From assembly GCF_040958095.1 (NCBI RefSeq), contig NC_091188.1:5332432-5396431 (forward strand): 64,000 nt of DNA, read 5' to 3'. This stretch comes from Procambarus clarkii. Lineage: Eukaryota; Arthropoda; Malacostraca; Decapoda; Cambaridae. A model generated the notes under the pieces. The model saw only the letters and a list, made by a program, of their open reading frames with translations. It was not told the DNA's origin and made no database searches. Below, piece by piece: positions 43,239 to 54,940 of this stretch (position 1 is its first letter; every line of letters starts with the position of its first letter). The position numbers and the translations under genes were made by a program.

Positions 43239-43499
43239 AGCTCGTTTGGTCGAGCTAGGAATGGAGTTTGGTTGTGCTTTGGGACTGTTTAGCTTGGTGG
43301 GGGTTGGCTGAGATGTATATACACTTTCACCAGAGGTGGTGTCCCTTTTAGGTTAAAAAAAAATATATATTATATATTAATATTAATAAAACAATTAACA
43401 TCGTGTAGTGTACTCTATATATCAAAATATATTACTTTTAAACGCGTATCAGTCACTAAACAAAAAATTGGGCTACTCTTATTACAAATTCGCTATTTT

Positions 43500-43625
43500 T
43501 AGACTGTCAGCTTGCTACTTTCAGCAATTTGTATCTGACAACCCTGGTAAGTGGGAGTGTAAGCGTTGTGTTGTGAGGGATGTGAACTAGTGGGAGTGTA
43601 AGCGTTGTGTTGTGAGGGATGTGAA
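43500..43625 (+). promoter_or_regulatory. Alternative candidate leader exon for HCCS, with a 37-bp tandem duplication
   Basis: The sequence ends a potential exon with ACAACCCTG|GTAAGTG at about 43,545. A 37-bp segment then occurs twice in tandem (43,550-43,586 and 43,589-43,625, two bases between). It lies about 1 kb upstream of the HCCS acceptor, so it competes with 32,100-32,263 as the source of the leader. Evidence is only the donor-like site and position. Confidence 0.2.
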
Positions 43626-43849
43626 GGAGGCCGTGTTGTGCTGCCAGCCGGAGACACGTTCTCCTCTACTTCGAAGTTATTCGGTTTTATTATTTTGGTT
43701 CAGGTACATCTTTTTGTACAGTCGCAAGTGTTTCAGATTAGCAGGAAAATGTGGACGAGAAGGAAAGGGCTAATGTTGACCATTTGGGCTAATTGGCTGG
43801 CTTATATTTTGTTGTGCACACCATCGACTCAGACCCGGCGTTATTTTTG

Positions 43850-44123
43850 GTTTATTTATTTATGTATATACAAGAGTTCTTGCATTCTTGTACAGCCACT
43901 AGCATGCATAGCGTTTTGGGCAAGTAATTAATCCTAATTTTCCTCTGGAGTACGATCTGCCAAATCGTTTTAACAACCAGGTACCCATTTTACTATTGGG
44001 TGAACAGAGGCTACAGTTAAGGATTGGTGCCCGGTCAATCCTCCCCAGCTAGGATGTGAACCCAGGTCAAAGCGCTTGTGAAACACCAGACGAGTGTGTT
44101 ACCACTTTGCCACGGGGACTGCT
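43850..44123 (-). mobile_element. tRNA-derived SINE (family 1), older copy
   Basis: Reverse orientation: tail TTTATTTATTTATGTATATA, tail core CCACTAGCATGCATAGCGTT, head AGTGTGTTACCACTTTGCCA in reverse. Many differences from the young copies. Confidence 0.8.
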
Positions 44124-44637
44124 GTATTTATAATTTTTACAAGCGAATTATGCCCACTGGGTAAGGTGGGACCGTATTCTTGTCACCCATCCAGTTACTG
44201 GCTAGAGTCAATGGTGCTTAACCCATGGCGAGATATATAATAATAACTTTTATGTTCAAATACCCATAAATCCGAAAAACACTGAAATTCTTTACAAAAA
44301 ATTCAGGCACGATTGTCACTAGGCGGGAGGCACTGGTAAACTGAGGCATGGTCGCTGTATCACCATGCGCTAGGTCGGCCATATGCATATCAACTTCGTA
44401 TCACAAGTTAAAATTTGTAACCCGATTCGGATTTTACAAAGAAATTGGGCTCGTAACCCAAAAAGTCCATAAAGAGGGACATTTACAAGCCGAGGTGTCA
44501 CTGTACTGTACAGTATATGCAATTTCATAACATTACATTATTCACAACATTTTATTATTACTTGTAAAAGTTGTATATTTTTGTATGCAGATTTGTGTTC
44601 TTAAATGCAAGAATTTATATACTTATGTACATTGCAG
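44124..44637. other. No gene seen; HCCS upstream intron end
   Basis: AT-rich sequence ending in the acceptor TGTACATTGCAG at 44,637, which precedes the HCCS start by nine bases. Confidence 0.5.
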
Positions 44638-44646
44638 GACACAGGG

Positions 44647-47600
44647 ATGGGGAATTCTGTGTCGGCTGCCCACAGCACGGCAACATCTCTCACCAGCATG
44701 GCAGTTGGTGGTGGTGGCGGCGGCAGCAGTAGTGTTACATTTAGTGCCTCAGAACTGCCCCAAAATCATCCTACCTTAGAAAAGCAATGCCATGATGCTC
44801 TTCCAACTGCCTGCCCTATGCACAACAAGATTACCGAGGCCACCAAAGAAACTTCAGAAAAACACGATAGAGGAAGTATGGAACCATCGGCTGCACAAGC
44901 CCACTACATTCCCCCTGGAACACTCATACCTTCAGAATGTCCTATGCACCAAGCAAATAAAGAACAATCACCACAGGTGCAGTATTAAAGTTATTTTTAT
45001 TAAGATTTTTCCTACTGGTGACATGATTTGAGTAAATAAGAAAAAATGTTTTCCTAACCATGTTTTTATATAAAAAAAAAGATTAAATCAACATGCAACT
45101 AAGTAATTTTAGAGACAATGTTTGCTTGTAAAATGTAAATTTTTTAAATAATAGATAACATTAAATGTCTCATTTGAAATAGAATGGGTTTTATTTAATT
45201 TGTGTTGCAGTTTGTTTGCATTTTCCTTTGTGCTTCACGATTATGCTTTATGCCAGCCACATTACATTTATCCTAGCTTTACATTTTGCTCTGACTAGGG
45301 CCAGTGTTACCTTTCCTGGGATTGGTATGCATTTCCATGTGTCCAACCCGAGATACCTTCTCTAAGGGAATATTGACTTCCTCTCGTGTGAATTGGCTCT
45401 CCTAGTCACCTTGCTTATGAGTAGTGCATGGAAATTTTTTCCCAGCAGGGTCTATTTGTGTGGAGAAATGATCTTTTTGACTACTTGTGCATATTTAAAA
45501 AAAAAAAAGCCTGCATATTATGCTCAGTTTTACTGCTGATATTCATTGGAGTCTTACACTTAAAATGGGTGGGGGGTACTTGGATTATGCAAGTGATTTA
45601 GGCATTTCTTGGAGTGCCATTTCATTAGCTTCTGAACTGAGCACTGTTCCAGCCATGTCTTAAGGAGATGCTCTAGACCTCCAAGATGCACCCGCTTGTG
45701 TACCAGCTTAAATAGCTAGTTTCCCCTTGTCTTCGCAGGTTTTTATTTGGCATGGTTGGGTTGTTATGACTTTCCTGGCGAACTACATGCCTGGTACTGT
45801 AATGTAGTTTTCAGTTTTTCAGGATGTGATTTGGTGCCGATGATCTTTCCTGTTTTCATCATTTTGTTGGATGAAGGATTCTTTCCACCTGTATTTTGGC
45901 TGAGCTGGTTTATTAGGCTGCAGCCATTTTGTGTGACTATTCTTTGTGGTACCTGTTGATGTTAACCCTGCCTGTTTTTAGTGGCTTTCTTGCCAATACC
46001 CTACTGTTTTACAAGGAGGATTTTGAGCATCTTAGACATTTCAGCAAGTTTCTGCCAGTTTTTGCTGCAACTGTCAAGTGGTCAGTTCATTCGACATCTT
46101 GGCTAATGCTGGGGTTTGGATCCCTAGGTGACAACAGGTTGCACAGCTACTGGCATTGTTGGACTAGGGATGCAAGAAGCAGCTTTAAGGGGCCCATCTA
46201 TCGGGTTTTGTTAAATATGGTCTCCACGTCTGATTTCCCTTGTCTCGTCTTCTCATAAGATTGACCTGTCTGCCAAGACTTGCTTTAGTGCCTGCTCCAA
46301 AACTGAAACTGAGTGAAGTTAATAAAATAAGGAGTCAAAATGGCCTGTGGGAGTGAAGTTGAACTTTCATCATATTTGTTCCTGAACTACTCTTCACTCC
46401 AAGGAATTCACGTTTAGCAAGTTTGCTGTATATCAAAATGTACTTTCACTCTAAATAAAATTTGGACACTATAGTTATTTTAAGTTTAATAGCAGTACAT
46501 ATTAATGAATTGTCTTTTAAGTATTCATGTTGCTAAACAGTTTAATGACTTCATCCTTTCCCTTTAAAACTCAGGCATTCCCCTCTGAATGTCCAATGAG
46601 CGCAGGTGAAGGTAAAGATTGGCCCAAACATCAGGAAGGTGTACACTTTGGAAAGGAATATGCTGGGAAGTATGTGGGCATCAACCCACTCAACATGGAA
46701 GGCTATCCTAACCAAAAACCTTCTCCAGACCAACCATTTGAGCTGCCAACTGAAAGGCAGGTAAGCTATTTTTCCCCCCCTTTATTTCCCAAAGCTAGAG
46801 ATTGCTTTCAAATCCATAGGAAGTTATTATTTTGACTAGTATTTTGTAATTTAGCATTATATCTAACATTCATGAATACATATATATTTTTCTTGATACA
46901 TAATAGATGAATGATTTCAACATTGGTTTTTGCCAGAGTGTTTCTAGCAGCTGGGTAAATAAGATTTTAAGGTCAGCATTAATATCTGTTGTGGAGTAAG
47001 TTGAGGATTTGCTAACAAGTTAACATGATGTATATTGTATAGTACCATTAGGGGAAAATAATTCACTGTGTTAGGGGACAGGAAGCCTGAGTGTTTTCAT
47101 TCACGTTTGGCTTTTATCGAGGCCCGCCCCCCAACCAAGACCGAATTACTGACCCCGCCCTGGATGCAATCCCATAACAAGCTAACTCCTGTGTACCTAC
47201 TCACTGATAGGTTACCAGAGGCATTAGGTTAAAAGAAATGTGCCTAACCATTTCTGTCCCGCCCGGGATTTGAACCCGGAATTCTCGATTGTTTGTCAGG
47301 AATGAACCCGACTGTACTACCGGGACCCCTAAGCTTTATGTTCGTGAATATGGGAAAGTTTAGAATAAAGTTGAGAAAAATTGCATTAAGGGTGATGAGG
47401 TGGTAATACTGATGGTTAAGATGATGAAGGCAGAGAAAGTTATAAGAATATAAGAAGAAACTAAGGATAGAGGAACCTGCAGAAGAGTTATTAGCCATAC
47501 GAGGCCACTTCCTTACCCCAATCCTATCTAAAATCCTTATCCTGACTCCCCCGCCCCCCCTTTCCAAGTGCTATGAAGTTGTAATGGCTTGGCACTTTCC

Positions 47601-50600
47601 CCTGAAAATTAAAAAAAAAAAAACTACTTGTACCTTGTCTCCACTTGAAATAATCCCACTGTCTTGCATCCATTATATTTCCTGAAAACCTATTCCACAA
47701 ATCTACAACCCAAAACCCTGTTTCCAAAAAGAGTATTTACCCATTGTTTTATTTGATCAATTTTGATTTATTGGTTCTATTTTCTGTTGATAGGTTTACC
47801 ATGCTAGTAATATCGTCCCTTTACTCTTTGCTTTTATAAAGAAGGTAAATAAAGCTTTATCTTCATATCCGTTAGAAAACGTCATATGGAAGTTTTCTAA
47901 TTTCTAGCACGTCATCAAGAATTATATAGGTTCCCAATTTTTAAATCCATGTTAGGACTTGCTCAACATATTCTATTATAATTTCTTTTATCTCATTTGG
48001 CTCTTTGCCATTGGAATTAATAACTGGTCAGTGGCAAATGTAACTTCTTTGCTAATTCACACATAAGCAAAGAAATAATGCGAGAGAGTATTCAACATGG
48101 TGTTTGTGTAATTTTTTAATGTTATTTAAGAGTATGTAATATACAACACAAATGTGCCTCATTGGATCCATATCCATTATTTCTTTGGCAGCTGTTTTTG
48201 TCATTAGAACATGCTTTCATACCATTCTCAAATATTTCTTGCAATTCCAAGACAGAATTTGTTACATCATCTTAAATATTGCTAACACAGTATCTTTCCT
48301 CATAATTACATGGTTACTATATTTATCATCACATTTGATAAAGGCAATGATAAATTTAATCACACAGTAGAGTGATTTATCATCACTCTACTGCTGCCCC
48401 CCCATAGCATGATTTTCACACTCACACACACGTCATCATTCATGGCAGGATTCACCTACCAGTTCTAGCATAAAATGTCGCATTGCCATTTAATCAGATT
48501 TTCTCACATGATTCTAGGTTATGTCTCGTGCATGTGTGAGTGTATTTGTCGAATCGTTATGCATATTTGTATCAATCATTTACTCAAGTTCATGCAAGTT
48601 AGGATGTCAGCCTACATGCATATATTCCTCAGCGGGAAATCCTCCAGGAGTCTTCTCACTGGATGTGCCACTGTATTCACCTAGTTGTATTCACCTAGTT
48701 GTGCTTGCGGGGGTTGAGCTCTGCTCTTTCGGCCCGCCTCTCGACTATGAATCAACTGTTTCTAACTACTATACTTTTTTTTCCCCCCACACCACACACA
48801 CACACACACACACACTAGGAAGCAGCCCATGACAGCTGACTAACCCAGGTACCTATTTACTGCTAGGTAACAAGGGCTTCAGGGTGAAAGAAACTGCCCA
48901 TTGTTTCTCGCCGGCGCTGGGAATCGAACCCGGGACCACAGGATCACGCGTCCAGCGTACTGTCCAGTCAGCCACCGGACACAAAGACACACTGTGTGCC
49001 TTTGAAAGGGGTTTTAGTCCTATGGGGTCAATACCAGCGTACGGGTCTCGGGCAATCTTCAACTAAATCTGTCTAGTATTTACAGAATATGAAAGCACCC
49101 ATATTGAATTAGGATAGTGCGAAGAAATAGTCATGTTCCACGTGTTGCATTAGTGTTCTGTTTTATTTATTTTAATATGCATATTTTTTCAGGTTTCAAC
49201 AATACCCAAAGCTGGTTCAGAAAATGAGAATTGGGTGTATCCGTCTCCACAGATGTTTTGGAATGCCATGCTGAAAAAGGGCTGGAGATGGAAAGATGAT
49301 GACCTCTCTCAGAAAGACATGGATAGCATCATCCGTATCCATAATGTCAATAATGAGTTGGCATGGCAAGAGGTAAGAGTGAATGCCTTTAAATAGCTTC
49401 AGTTATATAATAATGCTGTGCGGAACTTGAATAGATATACTGTACTCACTAGATATACTGTACTTGAATAGATACACTGCACTCCTACTCAAATGTAGCA
49501 CAATCCTCTGCCTTGCTGTTTGCAGTGGAAACTTTAACAATGGGGAAAATACTGGTTGGTGTTGATCAGAAATTACTGTATTGTGAATGTTTCAGTCAAT
49601 CTGGCAGGTATATTTATGGACCGGATATCATAATTACAGTATGTATACCATATATATATGAGATAAATGAATATGCTAAATTACTGCTATTTGTCATGCC
49701 CCTCCCAGTACCACTCGAGTACATATTACAAAAATAATAAACAACAATTTAAATAATAGTTTAAAATTATTTGCTGTAATGTATGGTTATATTAACTGTG
49801 ACCTTCCCCCCCTCCCCCTAAGTCAACACGACACGACCTTAGTTTTAGGTACCGAGTGCAATACCATACTGTGGAACCACCAGGCTGTGAAGTAATTTTC
49901 CAGCCACATGAGGTCAAGTATCCTGATTAGTTGTTTTGCTTCCTGAAACAGGCAGGGAGTATGTAAATGTGAGCAAATTATTTCTATATCAGGTGGGGGG
50001 AAAAAATAGCCTTTAAAATTTTATAATATTTCAAAAGTGAGAATTAAAACAAATAATGAATGAAAAGTGGAGTATCAAAATGATTATAAACAGTTTGTTG
50101 AGCTGCTTTTATCATGAAAAATAACTATTTACATAGAAATGTATCATTGTTTCCTCTATCTTTTGTATAAAAAAAGCATGTTATATGGCTAATGTTTATA
50201 CTGTAACGTGTACAACTAACGAATAAACCAGGGCCAGTCCAACATCAGACGGAGATGACACTGCAGGTGGAGCAGAGCCACAGGTGGCAGGGAAAGGGAA
50301 GGCAATCAGGAACCCACACCAGGCATAACCAGGTGCAAACCCAGATCGGAACCAACTGGGACTATCGCCAAATCACCAGAACCCCGAACCCGGTATGCTG
50401 GAAAACGACCAGATCTCAGACTTCAACATGTGTACTAGCTGGGAGCCCAAATTAGCCAGATTTTGTGATAAGTCAAGTCACAAACCCCCAAAAGATGTAG
50501 CCAGGTCATAACTACCTGCATTAGCCTGGTAAAGACCCGAGGAGCCCGAGTCAAGTTGTAATTAAGAACTTTGAAGTGGTAAGCCTGAAGCCCAACAAGA

Positions 50601-53600
50601 AACCCTAACTTGTTGCTGAACCTTGAATGAAAAGGAATGTGCCAATATGCATCCCTGAGGTCCAGGAACAATATCCAGGAATCCACCTGCAACACCAGGT
50701 GAACCTGAGCAAATGCTGTTATGAGAAAGTTCAGAGCGAAACTGCAAACCCTAGAGGTATAGTATTTACCATTGGACTGCCAAGTCCTTCTTGGCAACTG
50801 GGAACAACTGGGACACCAACCATAAGGAGATGGTGAACACAATGATGCCAGCAGTGGAATAAGGCATGATGACCGCACAAAGTTGAGGGGAGGACCCCTG
50901 AAGATAAAGATGGGAGAGTGAACCACCACCACCCGAGACCCCAGGAAAGCACCAATAAGGCCCACAAATCGCAGGACTGAGAACTTGCCTATGTTCCCTC
51001 CATGTGCCATCAAAGGGACAAACCTCAGGAGCAATGTGAAAACCCTTGAGAGGAAGCACTGAGAATAATGCCAAGGAGAAAAGGCAAAGATAAGAGGAAG
51101 GGTTCTTGCTCGAGAAGCAGACTCCACTAGGGGCCTATCGGACAAACCACAGACAAGGCTCCAAGTAAGAGACATAATCTCCCTGCACCAGAACACATCA
51201 AGGGGCAGCAAGGCAGCGGTTGCAACTGAAAGTATCAAAGAGACAGTCTCTACAAAAATAGACAAAAGTGGGAAGATCAACACAAGGGTAGGGGACAAAT
51301 CCAAGTTAAAAAGCCTGGGTAAACATGGACTGTTGCAACATGAGACTGGTCAGAAAAGTTCACCACCACCTACCTTCCAGAGAAGGGAAGCAAGCAACCT
51401 GGACAAAGCCTACAAAATTGGAAAAAGGAAATAGGCTAGTAATGCCCAGCACCAAAGCCAAAACATCCAGGCCCTTCCGAATTTGATTAGAGGATAGCTC
51501 AAACACAGGCCTTGTGATCATACTGAGAGCCAAGTGTTCATAGCTCCCATGAAGCTCTGCATCCTTGGCTACAGAAGGCCAAGGCATCTGCCTGCAGGAA
51601 GGAGCCTATCTCTTACTTTAAGTGCCTGGGTACAGCAAAGGCCGTGTCAAACCCCAACGAAAACAAAGGGTTGTCACAAGTCATGAAAATCAGGAATCCT
51701 ATAATGCAACCACAAGGCCAAAGCTGACCCAAACCCAAAAGAAGTCAGGCCCATGAGGGATGAACTCCTGTACCCACTGGAGGATCCAAAAATGACTGAC
51801 AACTAAAAAGGCAGGAAGTTCTTTAATTCACTTGAAGCATTCACAGAAATTTTAAATCGTACACAATGAAAAAGACCCTCGCAGGACAGTCTGAATGATG
51901 GCCCACACTAGTTCAGAAATTGGAACCCACAAGCTGGTAACTCCACACAGGTGGACATCAGTGACAGGACTAAGCTCTGTTGGTATGGGGAGCTAGAGTT
52001 CCCAGTGGTACTGCCATCTGCCATTGGCAGCCTCTTATGAATTGTGTGAGGCTCACTCCCTCCTGGAGCCTCTATGAAGGGTGGGGGGGGGGGGGGGGGA
52101 CCAGGTTCTGGCTCTCGTCTCCGGTAGGTCATATGGACCCCTAGGGCCGGAGCTACATTAGCATGTTAGGGGCAGGGAACAAACATTTGGGCCCCTTCCC
52201 TCCCTCCCTACAAAAAATAGTTCTTTTTTAATGTAATCCATTTTCCCTTACATATGACTAGCAGTCTTGTATCAGATTCTTAAGCTCATCCACTTGCACA
52301 GAAAACCACTTAGGACAGAAAAGACGTTTACATCTTACTTAACTATATTTTTCTTTCAGGTGTTGAAGTGGGAATCGCTCCACAAGAAAGAGTGTGGGAA
52401 TCCTAAACTGAAACGATTTGGTGGAAAGGCATCAGATTATTCTCCAAGGGCACGCATCAGAAGCTGGATGGGGTGAGGTTCTTGAGTGGTATTGTTTATC
52501 TTACAATTCGCTTCTTCAAAATTGTTTCTAAAATTTGTATTGTATGAGGCAACTGAGGGAAGGTAAGACAGTAAAGGAGTATGTTTGGGTGCGTTAGATG
52601 AAGAGCAGTCAGAAATGTGTTGATCGTGGTATGTAAAGGATGTCTGTAAACTCTCCTGCATACACAGCATGTATATTGAATAAAATATCAGGGGGTTGAA
52701 AAGACAAAAGTTTATCTTGTCACGACAAATCTTAATTATTGGAAACAAATTGAAAACTTGATAAAAAATGTAGCATTCTGAGCCATGGAGGTGGAAACAG
52801 TAGAATGCAGATGATCGCCGAGATGAGAGAAAAGGGTGATGAAACGGTGTAATGAGCACCTTTTCTTGCTTCTTCCCTCTCGACCCATATATTTATTGGC
52901 ATCCCTCTTCAAAGCTTCCACAGCTTGTAAGAGGGACAAGGTAGAAGTGTGACTGTAAAATTGGTTTAAAAGCATCAATAATAGTACAATGAGGCGATGA
53001 TGAGTCTGCCTAGAGATGGTGACGATATCAGGGAAATGTGGAGGATAGGTCTGGAAGTGCCAAAAGCATCTGGAGGAGATAACTCCTGGGGCATAATCAG
53101 TACCAAAAGAAGGCAAGTTTCAAGGCATTGCAACTATCAAGATGAAAAGACAGATCTGGAGTTCATGCCTCCTGGGAGCTCTTTATATCATTCTCTGTAG
53201 TGGAGGACTACAATATTTGCATGAAAATTGCCTTGGTAAACCATGAAAAAGTATCCAGTATCATTAAAAAATTTTGAGTATTTGAAAATTCTATAGTATT
53301 CCACAGTTAATCAGAGCACGAGATGCTGGCAGTGATGTAGATATCATGTTTACTCTCCTGTAACTGAAGCAGACATCTATAGTGGAGATGAAGTTTTGTG
53401 TGTAATAGCCTTTGGTCACAATTATTATTGGGTAGATTATGAGTTCTTTCAAAATAATTGATGGCACCCATATGGCAATACTTTCCAAGACTAGTTCACT
53501 TCATGTTAAATGCTGTTCTCTATAATTGCAGTATTTACTTTCAGAGCTAGACAATATTCACGGATCTTATTGCTTACATAGAAGCCATAAAGCCCCCGAA

Positions 53601-54340
53601 TAACTGGGATTGCCTTCTAGAACTTGGACTGAACAAAGGCAAGATTTCATAATCTATTCACATAAAAATATTTGACTAGACTCCTAATCTGTCCACTAAA
53701 ATATCATACATGAAGTAGAATTGCTATAACCTCAATTAGAGAATACTTTGTCAACATCCATAGTTTAAGACTTTAATTAAACGTCTCTCAACGTTTGCGA
53801 GAAATATTGCTGGACCAAATTTAGAAGAATACTAGATGAAACAATACATTCCTTTGGGTATGCTAAATCAGCAGTTTTGATGGCTTTAGGATCCCTAAGT
53901 CCCTTGGTCCCTATGGTCTTCTAAAACATTAATAGCCTGGCTAACAAAGCAGTCACCAGGGAAGCCTGACCAGAGGTTGGGCTACAAGAGTAATATAAAC
54001 TTTGAACTGACACAGGCATACTATTATCAAGGGAAACGTGCTATGATTCATTTAGATTCTCTTATTTAAATACTGTAACATTAAAAAAAATTTGACATTC
54101 TGAAAGATTTATCATATATTTTTCCACAGGTACGAATTGCCTTTTGACCGTCATGATTGGATTGTTGATCGGTGTGGTAAGGATGTGCGATATATTATTG
54201 ACTACTATGATGGTGGAGCAGTTAATCCCAATGACTACAAATTTGCCATCTTAGATGTTCGACCCGCTATGGACTCGTTTGAAAATATCTGGGACAGAAT
54301 GGTGGTTGCATGGTGGCGATGGACCAGGAGTAATGATTAA
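44647..54340 (+). CDS. HCCS: Holocytochrome c synthase (cytochrome c haem lyase), 5 coding exons, complete
   Basis: Exons: 44647-44976, 46575-46760, 49193-49372, 52360-52472 and 54130-54340. All introns are GT-AG, frame is kept throughout, and the product is 339 aa ending at TAA 54338-54340. The enzyme sits in the mitochondrial intermembrane space and joins haem to the CXXCH motif of cytochrome c. Three CP motifs are visible, each in a (E/A)CPM context (C56, C98 and the start of exon 2). The haem lyase core follows: [18 protein letters not shown] (186-203), IIRIHN with His222 matching the haem-ligating histidine of human [24 protein letters not shown] across the exon 4/5 junction, PFDRHDW, YYDGG and a C-terminal [11 protein letters not shown]. 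Human HCCS has 268 aa; the extra length is an N-terminal region with six glycines at 21-26. MGN at the start would fit N-myristoylation. An acceptor at 44,636-44,637 just before the ATG suggests an upstream non-coding exon. Confidence 0.95.
44977..46574. other. HCCS intron after coding exon 1; no recognised content
   Basis: Holds a 109-codon frame at 45,929-46,258 without family resemblance. The 45.3-46.3 kb part is less AT-rich and may be an old unrecognised repeat. Confidence 0.4.
47075..47335 (-). mobile_element. tRNA-derived SINE (family 3), best copy
   Basis: Reverse orientation. The head, read on the minus strand, is GGGTCCCGGTAGTACAGTCG with B-box GGGTTCAAATCCCGGG; the body contains GGTAACCTATCAGTGAGTAG and CCTCGATAAAAGCC. 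Other copies: 24,925, 28,248 and 54,413. Confidence 0.8.
47505..47605 (+). mobile_element. SINE body fragment (family 4)
   Basis: ATCCTATCTAAAATCCTTAT and TTGTAATGGCTTGGCACTTT correspond to the body and tail of the SINE at 12,615-12,795. Confidence 0.65.
48674..48765 (-). mobile_element. LINE 3'-end remnant with duplicated terminal unit
   Basis: Plus strand begins with GTATTCACCTAGTT twice, then GTGCTTGCGGGGGTTGAGCT and CTGCTCTTTCGGCCC: the GCTCTGCTC subfamily with a tandem copy of its last 14 bp or so. Confidence 0.75.
48790..48815. repeat. (AC)n microsatellite between LINE and SINE ends
   Basis: AC run of about 25 bp after a T/C-rich stretch, directly before the family 2 SINE. Confidence 0.9.
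48818..48985 (-). mobile_element. tRNA-derived SINE (family 2), 3'-truncated
   Basis: Reverse orientation: GGAAGCAGCCCATGACAGCT, AAACTGCCCATTGTTTCTCG, B-box in reverse GGAATCGAACC. Same body and head as 4,248-4,492 but without the LINE-like 3' end. It lies in an HCCS intron. Confidence 0.8.
50220..52150 (-). mobile_element. DIRS-type retrotransposon fossil
   Basis: Fossil in the HCCS intron between coding exons 3 and 4, opposite to the gene. Its reverse transcriptase part is recognisable near 50,750-50,450 ([17 protein letters not shown], then [12 protein letters not shown]), typical of the DIRS order. Upstream (51,300-52,140) are remains of the first reading frame region, including a proline-rich stretch. 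No recombinase part or complete ends were seen. It is broken, with several breaks, and looks old. Outer limits are approximate. Confidence 0.7.
52473..54129. other. Last HCCS intron; unrecognised content plus one repeat arm
   Basis: Contains a minus-strand 126-codon frame (53,116-52,736) with no family resemblance, and at 53,601-53,762 a segment repeated downstream of the gene at 54,777-54,940. Confidence 0.5.
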
Positions 54341-54940
54341 TATTTTTAACAAGTAAAAATGGTGTTTTAATATGTAGATATTGTAATTAAATATTTGTAC
54401 TCCATAATCATTTCTAGCACAGCGGTCAATGTCCTCAGTTCATAATCAACAAACCTGGGTTTAATCCCCTGGCAGGATAGAAAAATTTCCTTTCACTCAA
54501 TGTGTTTGTTCACCTAGTTGGCCTAGAGATCTTGATTAACCTAAATAAAGGTTTCCTGTCCTCAACAACGGAGAAAATAAAATATGCCGGTTACTGTATT
54601 ATACAAATGTTAAAATTAGAATATGTACCAATATTTCATGTTTTGGTACCAATTAGGTTTTTTATTTTTTTTTGGGTGATTACTAACTGTAATCATTTAC
54701 TTTGATAAAATACTTTTCTGACTATGAAGAGAAGATAATGCTTATTTTCCCTTATTTGGAAAGTACTGTACTGAAATAACTGGGATTGCCTTCTAGAACT
54801 TTGACTGGACAAGGGCAAGATTTTATAATCTCTTCATATAAAAATATTTGACCAAGATTCCTAATCTGTCCACTAAAATATCATTCTTAAAGTAGTGTTG
54901 TTATAACCACAATAAGAGAATACTTTGTCAACATCCATTC
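53601..54940. repeat. Pair of direct repeats of about 160 bp flanking the last HCCS exon
   Basis: 53,601-53,762 and 54,777-54,940 share TAACTGGGATTGCCTTCTAG through GAATACTTTGTCAACATCCA with scattered differences. Origin unknown. Confidence 0.8.
54413..54530 (+). mobile_element. Old family 3 SINE fragment in the HCCS 3' region
   Basis: TAGCACAGCGGTCAATGTCC head-like part, GGGTTTAATCCCCTGGCAGG (B-box region) and ATTTCCTTTCACTCAATGTG body, just downstream of the HCCS stop codon and probably in its 3' UTR. Confidence 0.55.

Noticed and set aside
44605-44646. An upstream in-frame ATG at 44,605 as the HCCS start
   Set aside because: It lies before a good acceptor (TGTACATTGCAG, ending 44,637) and adds a sequence unlike HCCS N-termini. 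The ATG at 44,647 gives an MGN start similar to the family.
45747-46258. A membrane-protein-like frame in the first HCCS coding intron
   Set aside because: Two short overlapping hydrophobic frames in T-rich sequence with no family motif, and no splice support.
52736-53116. A 126-codon minus-strand frame in the last HCCS intron
   Set aside because: No recognisable domain; opposite to the gene and without exon boundaries. Possibly an old unidentified repeat.
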